DNA of 64,000 nucleotides from Xanthocytophaga flava (GTDB lineage Bacteria > Bacteroidota > Bacteroidia > Cytophagales > 172606-1), in assembly GCA_030068525.1 (NCBI GenBank), contig JASJOS010000020.1:62001-126000 (forward strand), read 5' to 3'. Shown here in pieces: positions 1 through 8,519 of this stretch; position 1 is the first letter of the stretch, and every line of letters starts with the position of its first letter. A model generated the notes under the pieces. It saw only the letters and a program-made list of their open reading frames with translations, was not told where the DNA came from and searched no databases. The position numbers were made by a program, and so were the translations under genes.

Positions 1-1720
1 ACGATGGGGAAGAGGACAGGAAACATATGGTGAAGATCCTTTCCTGACTTCACAGATGGGAGTTGCCTTTATCAAAGGATTACAGGGGGATGATCCTCAT
101 TATCTGAAAACCTCAGCCTGCGCCAAACACTTTGCAGTGCATAGCGGTCCGGAAGCTGGCAGACATTCATTTAATGCTGTGGTAGATGAAAAAGACTTAC
201 GTGAAACGTATTTGTATGCGTTTAATAAACTGGTTGATGCAAAGGTTGAATCTATTATGTGTGGTTACAACAGAGTGAATAATGAACCTTGCTGTACAAG
301 TAATACCTTACTAAACGACATTCTTACAAAGGAATGGCATTTTCAGGGACATAAGGTAACAGATTGTGGTGCTTTAGATGATATTTGGTCGAGACATAAG
401 GTTATGAAAGGCCCTGTAGAAGTAGCTGCTGCTGCAATCAAAGCAGGTATCAATCTGGATTGTTCTAATATCCTGCAAAAAGACGCATTACAGGCAATTA
501 AAGAGGGATTGCTTACTGCTGCCGATATTGATTCAGCTCTGGCACCTGCTTTACGTACACAATTCAAATTGGGTTTCTTTGATGATCCCTCTCTGGTTCC
601 TTATAGTAAGCTAGGCGCTGAAAGCGTTCGTTCTCCAGAGCATGTAGCTCTGGCAAGAAAGATGGCACAACAGAGTATGGTACTTTTGAAGAATAGTAAA
701 GGTATTCTTCCATTAAAACAATCACAGTATAATAGTATTATGATTCTGGGACCTAATGCTGCATCATTGGATGCATTAGTTGCCAATTATCATGGGGTAT
801 CTAAAAATACAGTGACTTTTGTAGAAGGAATTACAGATGCTGCTGGTCCTGGAGTAGGTGTACAATATGATCAGGGATGTGACTATACGGATACAACACG
901 TTTTGGTGGACTTTGGGCAGCGGAAAATAGTGATTTATCTATTGCCGTACTTGGATTAACACCTGTATTAGAAGGTGAAGAAGGAGACGCTTTCCTTGCG
1001 GCTAGTGGTGGAGATCGAGTAAATATGAGTTTGCCTGCCAGTCATATTGCTTTTCTGAAAGCGCTCCGCAAACGTCACAATAAACCAATAGTTGCTGTAA
1101 TTACAGCAGGTAGTGCAATAGATATTGCAGCTATTGAGCCATATGCAGATGCTATTGTTCTGGCGTGGTATCCTGGTGAACAGGGCGGAAATGCATTGGC
1201 TGATATTTTATTTGGAAAGATATCTCCTTCAGGCCATTTACCAGTTACTTTCTATAAATCACTTTCTGACATTACTGCCTATGACAGCTATGTTATGAAA
1301 GGAAAGACATACCGATATTTTAGCGGACAGGTACAATACCCATTTGGCTTTGGATTGAGCTATACTTCTTTTGCTTATAACTGGGGTAAAGTGCCTAAAG
1401 CTGTTTACTCTGCCAAGGATGTACTGGAATTTACAGTTACTGTAAAGAATACCGGGACAATAGATGCCGATGAGGTGGTACAGGCATATATCCAATATCC
1501 AGGTATTGAACGGATGCCATTGAAAGAACTAAAAGGTTTTCAGCGGGTTACAGTGACAAAAAATGGAGAACAGAATGTAACATTCAAGATACCTGTAAGT
1601 GAACTGCGTAAATGGGATTTGCAAAAAGGACAATGGAAGGTATATAGTGGGAATTATAAAATCGTATTGGGTAGTCATTCGCAGGATGATAAATTGTCTG
1701 TAACTATTAAAATAAAATAA
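1..1720 (+). CDS. Glycoside hydrolase family 3 protein (5' end cut by window edge)
   Basis: The frame is open from base 2, so the gene starts left of the window; the 572 residues seen are the C-terminal part of a protein family usually 700-900 residues long. The first residues (RWGRGQETYGEDP) are a signature of the GH3 N-terminal barrel. KHF and the catalytic-nucleophile motif TDCGAL follow, with the likely nucleophile Asp encoded at 362-364. The middle is the GH3 C-terminal alpha/beta domain (MVLLKN, GEEGD) and the last ~100 residues form the fibronectin-III-like domain. The family removes beta-linked glucose or xylose from oligosaccharides, normally in the periplasm here. Xylosidase or glucosidase specificity cannot be decided. 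A strong terminator follows. Confidence 0.92.
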   Translation, partial: RWGRGQETYGEDPFLTSQMGVAFIKGLQGDDPHYLKTSACAKHFAVHSGPEAGRHSFNAVVDEKDLRETYLYAFNKLVDAKVESIMCGYNRVNNEPCCTSNTLLNDILTKEWHFQGHKVTDCGALDDIWSRHKVMKGPVEVAAAAIKAGINLDCSNILQKDALQAIKEGLLTAADIDSALAPALRTQFKLGFFDDPSLVPYSKLGAESVRSPEHVALARKMAQQSMVLLKNSKGILPLKQSQYNSIMILGPNAASLDALVANYHGVSKNTVTFVEGITDAAGPGVGVQYDQGCDYTDTTRFGGLWAAENSDLSIAVLGLTPVLEGEEGDAFLAASGGDRVNMSLPASHIAFLKALRKRHNKPIVAVITAGSAIDIAAIEPYADAIVLAWYPGEQGGNALADILFGKISPSGHLPVTFYKSLSDITAYDSYVMKGKTYRYFSGQVQYPFGFGLSYTSFAYNWGKVPKAVYSAKDVLEFTVTVKNTGTIDADEVVQAYIQYPGIERMPLKELKGFQRVTVTKNGEQNVTFKIPVSELRKWDLQKGQWKVYSGNYKIVLGSHSQDDKLSVTIKIK

Positions 1721-1740
1721 GTCAAGTTGGTGCAATAGAA

Positions 1741-1782
1741 AGAAAGAGTGATCTCTGAAAAGATTTCACTCTTTCTTTTTTT
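1741..1782 (+). terminator. Rho-independent terminator after the GH3 gene
   Basis: An 11-bp stem (AGAAAGAGTGA pairing with TCACTCTTTCT) is followed by a run of T. It separates the glycosidase gene from the CBM9-like gene. Confidence 0.8.
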
Positions 1783-1817
1783 CATTACTATATACATAAA
1801 TCGAGCAACATAAATAT

Positions 1818-2921
1818 ATGATTAAGAAACTTTTAGCTCTAGTTCTCGTTAGTGGACTTAAAGTGAGCTCTTTGTATGGGCAAACTACATTTGCTGGACT
1901 AGAACATCTTTTTACTACACCCAAACAGTATCAGGCTATTTATACTGCCAGTAAACCTGTGATTGATGGAGATATCAATGATCCTGCATGGCAATCAGTA
2001 TCATGGACAGAGCAGTTTACAGATATAGAAGGTGACAAACGACCCAAGCCTACTTGGACGACCCGTGTAAAAATGGTATGGTCTGATTCTGCTTTGTTCA
2101 TTGCAGCAGAACTAGACGAACCACATGTATGGGCAACATTAAAGCAACACGACGAAATTATTTATTATGACAATGATTTTGAGGTGTTCATTGATCCAGA
2201 TCAAGATACACATCACTATTTTGAGATAGAGGTAAACTCAATAAATACAATTTTTGATTTACTTTTGCCAAAACCTTATCGTAATGGAGGAGATGCCATG
2301 ATTTCCTGGCATGTAGACAAACTACGTTCGGCTGTGAAGGTAAATGGGACGTTAAATAATCCTGCGGATATAGACAAAGGGTGGACTGTTGAAATGGCTA
2401 TTCCATTTTGGGCCCTTACAATTGGAAATAATCGGACTGTACCTGTGGATGGCACTTTATGGCGTATAAACTTTTCACGTGTAGAGTGGGATACAGATAT
2501 TCAGAATGGGAAATATGTAAAACGTAAGGATGCTAATGGACGAAATCTTCCAGAGCATAACTGGGTCTGGTCACCACAGGGAGTGATTAATATGCATTAC
2601 CCGGAAAGATGGGGTTATTTGCAGTTCGTACATACAATATCATCTGGATCGATTGTTTTACCATATTCTGAACAACAAAAGCATTATCTGTGGCTGATAT
2701 ATTATCGGCAAAAACAATATCATGAGAAATATGGGAAATATGCAGCTCATGTATCTGATTTACAGTTTATATCTAATCAGGTGATAATCGATAAGCAAAT
2801 TAATAAACTACACATAGAAGCTACTACTCATCAGTTTATGGGTACAATTCAGGGACAAGATAAAATCCTGTGGTGTATCAATCAGGATGGATTTGTCCAA
2901 AAAAATCCACAGACACACTAA
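1818..2921 (+). CDS. Secreted carbohydrate-binding family 9-like protein
   Basis: The 367-residue product begins with a signal peptide (hydrophobic core LLALVLVSGL, cleavage probably after LYG). Residues ~40-270 match the CBM9-like/DUF1083 pattern: VIDGDINDPAW at the start, then VKMVWSDSALFIAAEL, a DNDFEVFIDPD strand pair, YFEIEVN and GWTVEMAIPF. CBM9 modules bind sugar chain ends. The ~95-residue C-terminal tail has no domain I know. It probably acts in the periplasm or at the outer surface beside the upstream glycosidase, although a terminator makes it a separate transcription unit. The binding ligand is unknown. Confidence 0.78.
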   Translation: MIKKLLALVLVSGLKVSSLYGQTTFAGLEHLFTTPKQYQAIYTASKPVIDGDINDPAWQSVSWTEQFTDIEGDKRPKPTWTTRVKMVWSDSALFIAAELDEPHVWATLKQHDEIIYYDNDFEVFIDPDQDTHHYFEIEVNSINTIFDLLLPKPYRNGGDAMISWHVDKLRSAVKVNGTLNNPADIDKGWTVEMAIPFWALTIGNNRTVPVDGTLWRINFSRVEWDTDIQNGKYVKRKDANGRNLPEHNWVWSPQGVINMHYPERWGYLQFVHTISSGSIVLPYSEQQKHYLWLIYYRQKQYHEKYGKYAAHVSDLQFISNQVIIDKQINKLHIEATTHQFMGTIQGQDKILWCINQDGFVQKNPQTH

Positions 2922-3087
2922 ATGAGGAAGTGTCAGGAAATTAAATTGTGCATGTTTTTTCAGATTGTACTTAATTTATTTTGACAAAATTCAGAATGAG
3001 CATTTACCTTTCTTATGCTTTGCTGATTAATAAGCATGTGATCATAGCAGAAATGGTGTAATGTTTTGGAAGATTTTGTCCATAAAA

Positions 3088-3118
3088 TTGAATGTCAATA
3101 TTTTAATTATCATATTTG
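3088..3118 (+). promoter_or_regulatory. Candidate Bacteroidota-type promoter of gmd
   Basis: TTG (3088-3090), 20 bases, then CATATTTG (3111-3118), one mismatch from the -7 box TAnnTTTG. The gmd start codon lies 33 bases downstream. Confidence 0.4.
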
Positions 3119-3151
3119 TACTCTTCAATCGGTAGTAATTTATCAATTTCT

Positions 3152-4264
3152 ATGAAAAAAGCTCTTATTACAGGTATTACAGGACAAGACGGCGCTTACC
3201 TTGCCGAGTTATTGCTAAGCAAAGGGTATGAGGTTCATGGTATTAAAAGAAGAAGCTCTCTTTTTAATACGGAACGTATTGATCATTTGTATCAGGATCC
3301 ACATGAAAAAGGTGTACGGTTTAAATTACATTACGGAGACCTGAGCGATTCAACCAACGTAATCCGTATCATCCAGGAAATTCAGCCAGATGAGATCTAT
3401 AACTTGGGAGCTATGTCTCATGTACGTGTAAGTTTTGACGAACCTGAATACACAGCTCAAGTAGATGGAATTGGTACATTACGTATTCTAGAAGCAGTTC
3501 GGTTGTTGGGTCTGACTAAAAAGACTAAAATTTATCAGGCGTCTACTTCTGAATTATACGGTGGTGTACAAGGACATGCTCAATCTGAGGCTACTCCTTT
3601 CTATCCTCGTTCTCCTTATGCTGTTGCAAAATTGTATGGTTACTGGATTACAGTAAACTATCGTGAAGCATACGATATGTATGCTTGTAATGGTATTTTA
3701 TTTAACCACGAGTCTCCATTACGTGGTGAAACATTCGTAACACGTAAGATTACACGTGCTGCTGCTCGTATCGCCTTAGGATTCCAGGATAAATTATATC
3801 TAGGTAACCTGGATGCACAACGTGACTGGGGACACGCCAAAGATTATGTTGAAGCAATGTGGCTGATCTTACAACAAGAGAAGCCTGAAGACTTTGTTAT
3901 CGCAACAGGCGTTACTACCCGCATTCGTGATTTTGTACGGATGGCATTTACAGAAGTGGGTATTGAACTGGATTTCAAAGGAGAAGGTGTTGATGAAAAA
4001 GCATATGTAGCTTCTTGCTCTAATCCTGAATATCAGTTGCCAATTGGTAAAGAAATAGTTGCTATCGATTCTAAGTATTTCCGGCCTACAGAAGTAGATC
4101 TGTTGTTGGGAGATCCTACAAAAGCAAAAGAGAAATTAGGTTGGAAACTGAAATATGATCTACCTGCACTGGTAAAAGATATGATGGATGCTGACATTGC
4201 ATTATTCAAACGTGATCAGCTATTAGCTTCTGAAGGTCATCGTGTATTGAACTACCACGAGTAA
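3152..4264 (+). CDS. gmd: GDP-mannose 4,6-dehydratase
   Basis: The enzyme turns GDP-mannose into GDP-4-keto-6-deoxymannose, the precursor of GDP-fucose and GDP-rhamnose, in the cytoplasm. I start it at the ATG at 3152 (370 residues), because the frame extends upstream only with a TTG and the protein then begins [14 protein letters not shown] as the family does. The Rossmann motif GITGQDG is at residues 8-14. The catalytic residues are visible: Thr132 and Glu134 in STSELYG, and Tyr156/Lys160 in PYAVAK. Length is typical. GDP-fucose synthase is not in the window, so the end product is unknown. It is monocistronic, with a terminator behind it. Confidence 0.95.
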   Translation: MKKALITGITGQDGAYLAELLLSKGYEVHGIKRRSSLFNTERIDHLYQDPHEKGVRFKLHYGDLSDSTNVIRIIQEIQPDEIYNLGAMSHVRVSFDEPEYTAQVDGIGTLRILEAVRLLGLTKKTKIYQASTSELYGGVQGHAQSEATPFYPRSPYAVAKLYGYWITVNYREAYDMYACNGILFNHESPLRGETFVTRKITRAAARIALGFQDKLYLGNLDAQRDWGHAKDYVEAMWLILQQEKPEDFVIATGVTTRIRDFVRMAFTEVGIELDFKGEGVDEKAYVASCSNPEYQLPIGKEIVAIDSKYFRPTEVDLLLGDPTKAKEKLGWKLKYDLPALVKDMMDADIALFKRDQLLASEGHRVLNYHE

Positions 4265-4298
4265 GACAATCTATACGCTATAAGATAGAATTTCTTTA

Positions 4299-4337
4299 AT
4301 CAGGCTTATCTGCATGTAGATAAGCCTGATTGTTTTT
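4299..4337 (+). terminator. Terminator after gmd
   Basis: A 14-bp stem (AATCAGGCTTATCT with AGATAAGCCTGATT) with a 5-base loop, followed by GTTTTTC. Confidence 0.8.
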
Positions 4338-4431
4338 CTGCCATTCTGACACAGCTATTAGTCTTGTCTGATTTTTGTAATTGTAATGAATAACCAAGCA
4401 AACTGTTTTTATTAATCTCTTGCTATTGTCT

Positions 4432-4812
4432 ATGATGGAAGTGACTGCCAGTAATCAATTGAAAAAGCTTATAATTGTTGGGGATAGAGTATTAATTAAA
4501 CCTAAAAGCCCAACAGATAGAACTACTAGTGGATTATATTTACCTCCAACTGTTCAGGAGAAAGAAGATGTACAGAGTGGATATGTTATAAAAGTAGGTC
4601 CTGGTTATCCTATTCCGGCTGTTGCAGAAGATGAGCCATGGAAACAAACAGATGAGAAAATCAAATATCTTCCTTTGCAGGTTCAGGAAGGAGATGTGGC
4701 TATTTATCTGCAGCGCAACGCTATTGAAGTTGTATATCAGGATGAGAAATATGTAATTGTACCCCAATCGTCCATTCTGATGTTAGAGAGAACTGAAGAT
4801 CTATTCGATTAG
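4432..4812 (+). CDS. GroES-like (chaperonin-10 fold) protein
   Basis: About 126 residues. I prefer the ATG at 4432 (or the next one at 4435) over the upstream TTG. The sequence follows the chaperonin-10 fold: VGDRVLIKPKSPTDRTTSGLYLP, then GYVIKVGPG, EGDVAIYL and a C-terminal KYVIVPQSSILM. GroES normally caps GroEL, but no groEL is adjacent and a ~17-residue insert (PIPAVAEDEPWKQTDEK) replaces the short turn of real GroES. It is therefore probably a divergent stand-alone paralogue rather than the housekeeping GroES. A perfect 24-bp hairpin follows. Its partner is unknown. Confidence 0.8.
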   Translation: MMEVTASNQLKKLIIVGDRVLIKPKSPTDRTTSGLYLPPTVQEKEDVQSGYVIKVGPGYPIPAVAEDEPWKQTDEKIKYLPLQVQEGDVAIYLQRNAIEVVYQDEKYVIVPQSSILMLERTEDLFD

Positions 4813-4867
4813 TTTTTTACAAAAAAATAATTAAAATTGCATACTATCTTGCTTAAGTTCGTAATTT

Positions 4868-4920
4868 CATAGTCATAAAAAATCCTGATATAAAAGATAT
4901 CAGGATTTTTTATGACTATG
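4868..4920. terminator. Perfect 24-bp inverted repeat, probable bidirectional terminator
   Basis: Arms 4868-4891 and 4897-4920 are exact reverse complements with loop AAAAG. The core TCCTGATAT/ATATCAGGA is flanked by A6 and T6 runs as in a terminator, but pairing continues outward through CATAGTCAT/ATGACTATG. It lies between the GroES-like gene and the GT2 gene. Confidence 0.75.
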
Positions 4921-4966
4921 CTGTAATATATTTTGATCTATTTGATATTATCATTACCCTTCCTGT

Positions 4967-6133
4967 ATGAGTCCAGAGATTGAATTAACAATTCTAATGC
5001 CGTGTTTAAACGAAGCAGAGACGTTGGCGATATGTGTGCGGAAAGCTCAAAAATTTTTAACAGATTACCAGGTTACTGGCGAAGTTCTTATTGCTGATAA
5101 TGGCAGTACTGATGGTTCTCAACAAATTGCTACTGTGAATGGAGCACGAGTTGTCGCTATTACTGCAAAAGGTTATGGGGCCGCATTGATTGGAGGAATA
5201 GAAGCTGCACGGGGAAAATATATTATTATGGGAGATTCTGATGATAGTTATGATTTCTCTGCTTTGGAATCTTTTATGCAAAAGTTGCGGGAAGGATATG
5301 ATTTGGTCATGGGAAATAGATTTAAAGGAGGAATAGAAAAAGAAGCAATGCCTTTTTTGCATCGTTATCTTGGTAACCCTGTTTTGTCTTTTATTGGGAG
5401 ACTATTTTTTAAATCTCATATAGGTGATTTTCATTGTGGGTTAAGAGGTTTCAATCGAGAATCTATTCAGTGTTTAGATTTACGTACTTCAGGAATGGAG
5501 TTTGCCTCTGAAATGATAGTTAAAGCATCACTATCTGAGAAAATAACAATTACAGAAGTACCAACGAAATTATATCCAGATGGTAGAAGTCGTCCCCCAC
5601 ATTTACGGACATGGAGGGATGGCTGGAGACATTTACGATTTCTATTACTATATAGCCCTAAATGGCTCTTTTTGATTCCTGGACTTTCACTTCTATTGAT
5701 TGGAATAGCCTTATCCTTTATTTTGATTTTACATCCTATTAATATTGGTAATATTAGATTGGATATTCATACACTACTGTATAGCTGTTCCATGATTTTT
5801 ATAGGCTTCCAATGTGTAACATTTTATTACTTTGCTAGTATCTTTGCTGTAAGGGAAGGTTTATTGCCAGAAAAGTCTTTTCCTGTACATTTATTTGATT
5901 TTTTTACTCTTGAGAGAGGTGTATTGGTAGGAATTACATTGGTTTTGATAGGAATTTGTATAACAGTCCAATTATTTAGGGTATGGACTCATAATGACTT
6001 TGGAGATTTAACGAACCCTGTAAAAACTTTTCGTCTAGCTATTCCTGCTGTAACATTGTTTGTACTCGGAATACAGGTTATTTTATATAGCTTCTTTTAT
6101 AGTATCTTGGGTCTGAAGACAATACACAGTTGA
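4967..6133 (+). CDS. Membrane-anchored GT2 glycosyltransferase (polyprenyl-phosphate hexose synthase-like)
   Basis: Residues ~5-230 are a GT-A domain: LMPCLNEAETL, DNGSTDGS, and the metal/nucleotide-sugar motif GDSDDSYDF. The middle part MGNRFKGG and the LYPDGRSRPPHLRTWRDGWRH segment are like dolichol/undecaprenyl-phosphate mannose or glucose synthases. The C-terminal ~150 residues contain about four membrane helices. The family moves a hexose from a nucleotide sugar to a lipid phosphate on the cytoplasmic face. It stands 9 bases before the next gene, whose GT-C-like product would be a natural user of such a lipid-linked sugar (inference). Confidence 0.85.
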   Translation: MSPEIELTILMPCLNEAETLAICVRKAQKFLTDYQVTGEVLIADNGSTDGSQQIATVNGARVVAITAKGYGAALIGGIEAARGKYIIMGDSDDSYDFSALESFMQKLREGYDLVMGNRFKGGIEKEAMPFLHRYLGNPVLSFIGRLFFKSHIGDFHCGLRGFNRESIQCLDLRTSGMEFASEMIVKASLSEKITITEVPTKLYPDGRSRPPHLRTWRDGWRHLRFLLLYSPKWLFLIPGLSLLLIGIALSFILILHPINIGNIRLDIHTLLYSCSMIFIGFQCVTFYYFASIFAVREGLLPEKSFPVHLFDFFTLERGVLVGITLVLIGICITVQLFRVWTHNDFGDLTNPVKTFRLAIPAVTLFVLGIQVILYSFFYSILGLKTIHS

Positions 6134-6142
6134 AATAACTTC

Positions 6143-7756
6143 ATGAAGAATCCAAAAAAAAACCTGATTTTTTTAGCCATTATTGTATATATAGCTTCTA
6201 TAATTTATTACTCTCCACGAATTATTGATGATACTATTTTGCAGACAGCTAGAGTGGTTTCATTCCAAAAAGGTAATGGATATACACAGGGTTATATTAC
6301 CACAATGGACTTATCCAAGCCTGTATTTGTCACTGATAAAACCTTTGCGCCTGGAGTAGATTATCTTTTAGCCTTATTAATGGCAGTGTTTTCAATGAAG
6401 ATGTCTTTATGGATCGCTTCATTTATGGCCTTTCTATTAATATTATGGGGAGGATATATCCTTTTACAAGAATATATTAGCAATACTAAAAGTTCTCAGA
6501 CTTGGATTTTTTGGGCATTATTTCTTTCTTCTCCAATATTGTTTCAATTTTGCGGAATTTCCGATTTGTTTTCATTAGGATTCTTTGTTACTTCTGTAGG
6601 ATATACTATCCGTATTATTACTTATAAAGAGCTTACTCTTCGATTCCATTTTATTGCTATCCTTATTGGCATATTAGCCTATTTAAGTTGTCTATTTAGA
6701 TATGCCTATTATTTGTTTTTTTGGATACCTCTATTCTTGCTAATTATCTTCTCATTCGTTAACAAGCAATTATGGCGTTATTCGTTAGTATCAGTAATAA
6801 CAACAAGTATATTTTTGGTCGGACAGCTTTTTCTTCAGAGTGGGAGGGAGTATATAACTAACCGACATTCTAGTGACTTATTATTTAAAGTTTTACATTG
6901 GGATGATTTAAGAAAAATGGCAAATTTTGGTGTTGATAGTTTATTTAGCTTAGATTTTATCATAACTATTTTGGATAAAATAGCTAATAAACAATTAACT
7001 TCTATAGTATTGATTACGTTTCAATTTATTATAGGTCTAATCTTGATAATTATATTTGTCAAATGGATACTGATTAACTACCAATCTATACAATGTGAAA
7101 GTAAAAATAGTAGCAATAGATATTTAGCTTATCTCCAAAAAAGTGAGGGGCTAATAATGCTTTTTGTTGTACTAACTATTAGTGTAAATATACTTTCTCT
7201 TATCGCATTGACTGTGATTTTAGGGCCTGCTACAACTTTAAAGGGTTGGACATATGTAGAAGAAAGAAGATATTATGCTCCCTTTGCTGTTTGTTTATGG
7301 TTAATATTGGTAAGAGTATATAATTCTGACATCACTAAAGTTTATTTGAAAATACTTACTGTCCTAAGTGTTTTTGTCATTATACTTGGTGCATCTCAGT
7401 ATTTTTTTAAGATAAAGAAATACTATATGAATGCAGATATTGTTGACCTATATACTATGAGTCAGCTTTTATATGATCAGAAACAGATGGATAACATATT
7501 TATTACTCCTCAATATGGATATAGAATTGCAGATCATGCAGCTATGGGAGGCGCCTATTTATGTTTGCTGGATGTAGTTGAACATGCGAAGACTAATTAT
7601 AGCAGACCAGTTACTCTTTTTATCCCACTGCCAGAGAGTGATACTGATATATCGGAAAAAAAACGGCTTAATGATTTGATAAAACGTTTCAATGCTCAAC
7701 CATGGATAAAAGTAAAGGCATTTGGTGTTACAACAATCTATAAAGTAACTTTATAA
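6143..7756 (+). CDS. Polytopic membrane protein, GT-C/GT39-like glycosyltransferase candidate
   Basis: The 537-residue protein has about ten membrane helices. Just after the first helix it shows Asp29-Asp30 followed by TILQTARVVSF...GNGY, the layout of the acidic catalytic motif in the first periplasmic loop of GT-C enzymes, which take sugars from polyprenyl phosphates. The C-terminal ~110 residues are soluble. I do not recognise a precise family. The gene is 9 bases after the GT2 gene and 12 bases before a methyltransferase gene, so the three form one operon. The acceptor could be a glycan, lipid or protein. Confidence 0.6.
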   Translation: MKNPKKNLIFLAIIVYIASIIYYSPRIIDDTILQTARVVSFQKGNGYTQGYITTMDLSKPVFVTDKTFAPGVDYLLALLMAVFSMKMSLWIASFMAFLLILWGGYILLQEYISNTKSSQTWIFWALFLSSPILFQFCGISDLFSLGFFVTSVGYTIRIITYKELTLRFHFIAILIGILAYLSCLFRYAYYLFFWIPLFLLIIFSFVNKQLWRYSLVSVITTSIFLVGQLFLQSGREYITNRHSSDLLFKVLHWDDLRKMANFGVDSLFSLDFIITILDKIANKQLTSIVLITFQFIIGLILIIIFVKWILINYQSIQCESKNSSNRYLAYLQKSEGLIMLFVVLTISVNILSLIALTVILGPATTLKGWTYVEERRYYAPFAVCLWLILVRVYNSDITKVYLKILTVLSVFVIILGASQYFFKIKKYYMNADIVDLYTMSQLLYDQKQMDNIFITPQYGYRIADHAAMGGAYLCLLDVVEHAKTNYSRPVTLFIPLPESDTDISEKKRLNDLIKRFNAQPWIKVKAFGVTTIYKVTL

Positions 7757-7768
7757 TCACATTTACTA

Positions 7769-8455
7769 ATGAGTTCTCCTATAGTTAATATACAAAAAGG
7801 AATAGTAAGAAAGCTATTAATAAATTTCCATCAGAAGGCTTCTCATAGTAGAAGGACTAATATTTTGACACAATTATTACAGGACTGTATTGTAAAATAT
7901 TCTCCGAATGTGAATACTGTAAACTGTCTAGATGTAGGTTGTGGCGATATGGTGATTGCAGAAACGATAGGAGAGAATCTGCATAATACAGTGTGGAGAT
8001 GTATAGACATCCATCCTCTAAAGGATGATTTGAAGAATAGTGCAAAATGGAAAAAATATAAACAATTTGATGGTGCTCACATTCCTTTTACTGATAAGGC
8101 ATTTGATGTAATTACCATTTGTGATGTACTTCATCATGCTGGTGAGAATACACCAGCCTTATTGGCAGAAGCTGCTAGAACAGGTAAAATCGTGCTTATA
8201 AAAGATCATTTTGAATATAGTTATTACTCACGACTTATGCTTAAGATGATGGACATTGTAGGAAACTGGGCATATGGAATAAACATACCTGAAAGATATT
8301 TTACAAAAAAACGCTTTAGTAAACTGTGTGAGGGTGCGGGTCTTGAAATAATAGATATGAATAATCATATCCAATTATATGAACATCTTCCTATAGTGAG
8401 AACCATCTTATCTCCTAAATGGCAATTTATTGCAGTATTAAAAGCTGTTAACTAA
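7769..8455 (+). CDS. Class I SAM-dependent methyltransferase
   Basis: 228 residues with the SAM-binding glycine motif CLDVGCGD at about 50-57, an acidic motif (CIDIHPLKDD) and the post-II motif FDVITICDVLHHA. These mark a Rossmann-type methyltransferase close to the UbiE/Methyltransf_11 group. The C-terminal half carries an aromatic-rich segment (DHFEYSYYSRLMLKMMD) seen in lipid- or glycan-modifying members. As the last gene of the GT2/GT-C operon it may methylate the same glycan or lipid (inference). A terminator lies 3 bases beyond. Confidence 0.8.
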   Translation: MSSPIVNIQKGIVRKLLINFHQKASHSRRTNILTQLLQDCIVKYSPNVNTVNCLDVGCGDMVIAETIGENLHNTVWRCIDIHPLKDDLKNSAKWKKYKQFDGAHIPFTDKAFDVITICDVLHHAGENTPALLAEAARTGKIVLIKDHFEYSYYSRLMLKMMDIVGNWAYGINIPERYFTKKRFSKLCEGAGLEIIDMNNHIQLYEHLPIVRTILSPKWQFIAVLKAVN

Positions 8456-8457
8456 AT

Positions 8458-8490
8458 AAAAAAGCGAGAGAATTAATCCCTCGCTTTTTT
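8458..8490. terminator. Bidirectional terminator between convergent genes
   Basis: A6-GCGAG ... CTCGC-T6 hairpin between the methyltransferase gene and the convergent rseP gene. It has A and T runs on both sides, so it can serve both strands. Confidence 0.75.
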
Positions 8491-8519
8491 ATTGTATCAT
8501 TCTTCTCTTACTCTGTTAT

